From Desulfurococcales archaeon (GTDB lineage: Archaea > Thermoproteota > Thermoprotei_A > Sulfolobales > AG1), in assembly GCA_026990885.1 (NCBI GenBank), contig JALXCO010000069.1, positions 1,027 through 7,739 on the forward strand: DNA of 6,713 nt, in the 5' to 3' direction. A program made the position numbers and the translations under genes. Each line of letters begins with the position of its first letter. The first letter of the stretch is position 1. Shown here one piece after another: positions 4,938 to 6,713 of this stretch. The notes beneath the pieces were generated by a model that saw nothing but the letters and a program-made list of their open reading frames with translations, was not told where the DNA came from and ran no database searches.

Positions 4938-5741
4938 ATGATCGCAATAGACAATATAGATTATATAGGTTATGCGGCTTCACTAGCCATGCTGTCTGTT
5001 GCATCATATATGGATATCAAGTCTAGAGAGATAGATCCAAGACTATGGATCCCGTTCATCGCAATCGGAATAGTGATTTCAGCGGTAAAAATATATTTCG
5101 GAGAGCTGGACGCGATCTATTTAGCGATAAACCTGCTGGCTCCACTTATGATCGCTATATTAGCTTTTCAGGGGCTGATTGGTTTCGCCGATTTTTTCGC
5201 ATTGCTAGCTATATCGCTACTCATAACTGAACCGTTTTCCATGAACGCTCTTATCCCTCCCTCAATCATGATTCTCCTCATATCCAATCTCTCGATCGTG
5301 TTTGGATCTATGATCCCCCTAACCATAATTAATCTAAGGCACTACAGAATGGTCAAAAAGATATGCGGCTCGGGGCTCAGATCATTCATTATAATATCGA
5401 CATCAAGGATCATGAGCATAGAGAAGTACCTATCCAAGAAACATTATTTCCCTCTCATGTATCCTATCTACACCCCAAAAGGCAATCCAGACGACACGGC
5501 TTCTGGAGGTAGTGTAGGTTGGGAGTGCAGAACATCGTTTCTAATAGATGAGGAGCCGGAGGAGTATAAGAGGGAGTTTGAATCAATGATTAAGTCTGGT
5601 GCTATAGATTCAAACACACTAATCGCTGTGAGCTGGGGAATACCATTTATAGCCTTTATGCTTATTTCAGTAGCGCTATACCCGTTGATAGGTGAAGCAT
5701 TAGAGCAGGGATTAAAAGCCTTCTTAACCCTAATGTTCTAG
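4938..5741 (+). CDS. pibD: Archaeal class III prepilin/prearchaellin peptidase (A24 aspartic protease)
   Basis: This integral membrane enzyme removes the short positively charged leader from type IV pilin-like preproteins and archaellins. The 267-residue protein has the two catalytic aspartates of family A24: Asp26 in YMDIKSREI, just after the first membrane helix, and Asp85 in GFAD, the equivalent of the GxGD motif with Ala at the second Gly. Membrane segments are likely at about 7-25, 37-54, 58-78, 86-98, 105-134 and 232-253. The C-terminal part (from ~165), with WGIPFIAFMLI, resembles the C-terminal domain of archaeal preflagellin peptidases (FlaK/ArlK). The ~100 residues between helix groups are hydrophilic and presumably cytoplasmic. 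No pilin or archaellum genes are adjacent, so specificity (PibD-like broad or ArlK-like) is not resolved. The stop overlaps the convergent dehydratase gene. Confidence 0.87.
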   Translation: MIAIDNIDYIGYAASLAMLSVASYMDIKSREIDPRLWIPFIAIGIVISAVKIYFGELDAIYLAINLLAPLMIAILAFQGLIGFADFFALLAISLLITEPFSMNALIPPSIMILLISNLSIVFGSMIPLTIINLRHYRMVKKICGSGLRSFIIISTSRIMSIEKYLSKKHYFPLMYPIYTPKGNPDDTASGGSVGWECRTSFLIDEEPEEYKREFESMIKSGAIDSNTLIAVSWGIPFIAFMLISVALYPLIGEALEQGLKAFLTLMF

Positions 5742-6073
5742 GATTCTCTACTGGTGCTTTTTAGAGATCTATATATCTCCTCAATTCTAGCAGCAAGCTC
5801 CGCATCAAACCTGGATAACCCTCCTATATCATGGGTCACTAGAGTTACCCTAACTAGATTGTAGTTGAATATACATATATCCGGGTGATGCTCCATCTCT
5901 TCAGCAACGTCTTTTACTCTATTGAGGAACTCAACGGCTTCAACAAAGCTCTTGAACCTATAGGTTTTATATATCTTATCGATCTTACCCCTGCTGAATC
6001 TCCACCCATATATCTTATTTTCCCTTAAGATCCTTCTAACGGATGCTTTATCCAGCCTTTCATACGACAACAT
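5738..6073 (-). CDS. Pterin-4a-carbinolamine dehydratase-like protein
   Basis: The 111-residue protein has the full length and signature of the PCD/DCoH family, which dehydrates 4a-hydroxy-tetrahydrobiopterin during pterin cofactor recycling. The family pattern fits exactly: Glu58-x3-His62-His63-Pro64, then Tyr71, His81 after nine residues, and Asp90. The order is also typical, with FKSFVEAVEFLNRV before the HHP and THDIGGLS after it. In an archaeon the pterin substrate is uncertain, since canonical phenylalanine hydroxylase may be absent; a role in Moco- or tetrahydropterin-related chemistry is possible. The ATG at 6073 is preceded by GGTGA with a 6-base spacer. It is convergent with the prepilin peptidase gene, overlapping by 4 bases, and has its own TATA-like region separating it from the sulfur carrier gene. 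Confidence 0.93.
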   Translation of the reverse strand: MLSYERLDKASVRRILRENKIYGWRFSRGKIDKIYKTYRFKSFVEAVEFLNRVKDVAEEMEHHPDICIFNYNLVRVTLVTHDIGGLSRFDAELAARIEEIYRSLKSTSRES

Positions 6074-6079
6074 ATAGAA

Positions 6080-6084
6080 TCACC
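6080..6084 (-). promoter_or_regulatory. Shine-Dalgarno site of the dehydratase gene
   Basis: On the minus strand GGTGA ends 6 bases before ATG 6073 and fixes this start over the in-frame TTG that follows it. Confidence 0.5.
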
Positions 6085-6100
6085 ATTATATTTCAGTAAA

Positions 6101-6110
6101 ATTAAATATA
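6101..6110 (-). promoter_or_regulatory. TATA-like element upstream of the dehydratase gene
   Basis: The minus strand reads TATATTTAAT. It would start transcription near 6078, almost at the ATG and downstream of the GGTGA. A second AT-rich stretch around 6122-6133 would give a ~25-base leader that keeps the ribosome site. Which one is used cannot be settled from sequence. Confidence 0.35.
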
Positions 6111-6130
6111 TTAACTGTATGCTTAATAAA

Positions 6131-6340
6131 TTATAAACCGCCAGAAACCACTGGGAGAATCTCTACCTCATCTCCATCCGCAAGTTCATAGCTCTCAGGT
6201 ACGGGTTCCCCATTCTTAATCACTATATGGCTCACCGATCTCAGATTGAGTCTGCTCAATAGATCGGATACCCTGGATCCCTTAGGAAGATCAACATCGA
6301 CAACCCTACCCTCACGAATCAACTTAACCCTAACCCTCAA
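6131..6340 (-). CDS. ThiS/MoaD-like sulfur carrier (ubiquitin-fold), probable partner of the TtuA-like enzyme
   Basis: The 69-residue protein is a beta-grasp sulfur carrier. It has an N-terminal hairpin (RVRVKLIREGRVVDVDLP), a helix (RVSDLLSRL), the strand VIKNGEPVP, the conserved LADGDEVEILPVVSGG, and a C-terminal diglycine. Such proteins are activated as an adenylate and then a thiocarboxylate on the last Gly, and donate sulfur to tRNA, thiamine or molybdopterin. Here Gly67-Gly68 is followed by one extra residue, Leu69, so the tail would need trimming before activation if the usual chemistry applies. The start is TTG 6340: the codon just before it is a stop in the same frame, and GGAGGTGG lies 7 bases upstream. 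Only 3 bases separate it from the TtuA-like stop, so the two are co-transcribed. This points to a TtuB-like role; MoaD or ThiS function cannot be excluded. Confidence 0.87.
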   Translation of the reverse strand: MRVRVKLIREGRVVDVDLPKGSRVSDLLSRLNLRSVSHIVIKNGEPVPESYELADGDEVEILPVVSGGL

Positions 6341-6343
6341 TCA

Positions 6344-6713
6344 CTAGCCACCTCCAGATCTAGATACAGTTTCGGAAACCCTCAAAGAAACCCTGCTCCT
6401 AATACTGCAGAACGCACATACATCCCTTAAGCTAGGCATACCACAGATTCTGCATCTACCAACAGAGATCTTCTCACCACTATCCCCATCACCATCGCGG
6501 CCCATGCCTGAACCACTAACCATTAGGGGTCTTATCCTCCTCATATAGGTTAAAACATAGTTGAGCATGAACCCTGGAAACTCCTCTTCCAGCTGCTCAA
6601 GCTTCTCCCTTACGGCTGTCTGGAACCTGCCGCCTATACCGTTCTCTAGATGGGGGCAGGTGTCGTGATGGAACCTTATATTGTTGAGAATCGCATATAG
6701 GGTTGTCTCCTTC
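6344..6713 (-). CDS. ttuA: TtuA/Ncs6-family tRNA 2-thiolation enzyme, C-terminal part (5' partial)
   Basis: The frame stays open to the right edge of the window, so only the last 122 residues are seen; the ATG at 6568 is internal. Visible are FHHDTCPHLENG, whose Cys (codon at 6656-6658) matches the third cysteine that holds the 4Fe-4S cluster in TtuA, then EKLEQLEEEFPGFMLN. A C-terminal zinc ribbon follows: C-R-I-C, eight residues, C-A-F-C (bases 6407-6454). This family is an ATP-pyrophosphatase that adenylates a uridine in tRNA (U54 for TtuA, U34 for NcsA/Ncs6) and replaces oxygen with sulfur from a carrier protein. The N-terminal zinc finger and the PP-loop lie outside the window. A Gly/Asp/Ser-rich linker (bases 6458-6520) sits before the ribbon. 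The adjacent sulfur carrier supports this call; U54 and U34 specificity is not resolved. Confidence 0.85.
   Translation of the reverse strand, partial: KETTLYAILNNIRFHHDTCPHLENGIGGRFQTAVREKLEQLEEEFPGFMLNYVLTYMRRIRPLMVSGSGMGRDGDGDSGEKISVGRCRICGMPSLRDVCAFCSIRSRVSLRVSETVSRSGGG
6348..6355 (-). promoter_or_regulatory. Strong Shine-Dalgarno site of the sulfur carrier gene inside the TtuA-like gene end
   Basis: The minus strand reads GGAGGTGG, a near-perfect match to the 16S anti-Shine-Dalgarno, 7 bases before TTG 6340. It sits in the last codons of the TtuA-like gene and encodes its final Gly-Gly-Gly. Confidence 0.65.

Noticed and set aside
5045..5230. Plus-strand 61-codon frame inside the prepilin peptidase gene
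   Set aside because: The overlapping frame has both catalytic Asp motifs and the membrane pattern, so the short frame is a shadow.
6344..6355. C-terminal Gly-Gly-Gly of the TtuA-like enzyme as a ubiquitin-like tail
   Set aside because: The glycines are simply the translation of the GGAGGTGG ribosome site for the next gene, and the protein is an enzyme without a ubiquitin fold in this part.

Overview
The window comes from a thermophilic archaeon, most likely a crenarchaeon (Thermoprotei). It has an archaeal TATA-binding protein, archaeal RNase HII and RadA, an archaeal-type prepilin peptidase and an archaeal dolichyl-phosphate-mannose synthase-like protein. Arg is written mainly with AGA/AGG and Ile often with ATA. 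Promoters are TATA boxes, and genes are tightly packed with short AT-rich spacers. I cannot name the genus from the sequence alone. No rRNA, tRNA, CRISPR array or insertion sequence was seen.

Layout from left to right: (1) the C-terminal third or so of a membrane-bound GT2 glycosyltransferase fused to a GtrA domain (1-609, +, cut by the window edge); (2) a single-domain rhodanese (760-1083, +); (3) tbp on the minus strand (1133-1717), convergent with the rhodanese and divergent from (4) rnhB (1796-2476, +); (5) an unrecognised helical, probably coiled-coil protein overlapping the end of rnhB (2454-2954, +); (6) radA (3080-4849, +), interrupted inside its Walker A motif by a 267-residue intein; (7) an archaeal class III prepilin/prearchaellin peptidase (4938-5741, +); (8) a pterin-4a-carbinolamine dehydratase (5738-6073, -) that shares a CTAG with the previous gene so that both stop codons lie in one palindrome; (9) a small ThiS/MoaD-like sulfur carrier (6131-6340, -) translationally linked to (10) the 3' end of a TtuA/Ncs6-type tRNA thiolation enzyme (6344-6713, -, cut by the window edge).

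Functional themes: DNA and RNA information processing (TBP, RNase HII, RadA), tRNA 2-thiolation (TtuA-like enzyme plus sulfur carrier, with the rhodanese as a possible but unproven sulfur-transfer partner), and cell-surface biogenesis (DPMS-like enzyme, prepilin peptidase). The rnhB-coiled-coil pair looks like a transcription unit next to radA, but radA has its own TATA box.

The most notable items are the RadA intein, which splits the P-loop between Lys and Thr and carries a visibly decayed LAGLIDADG endonuclease; a perfectly palindromic TATA element between tbp and rnhB; a sulfur carrier whose diglycine is followed by one extra Leu; and the unidentified coiled-coil gene between rnhB and radA.
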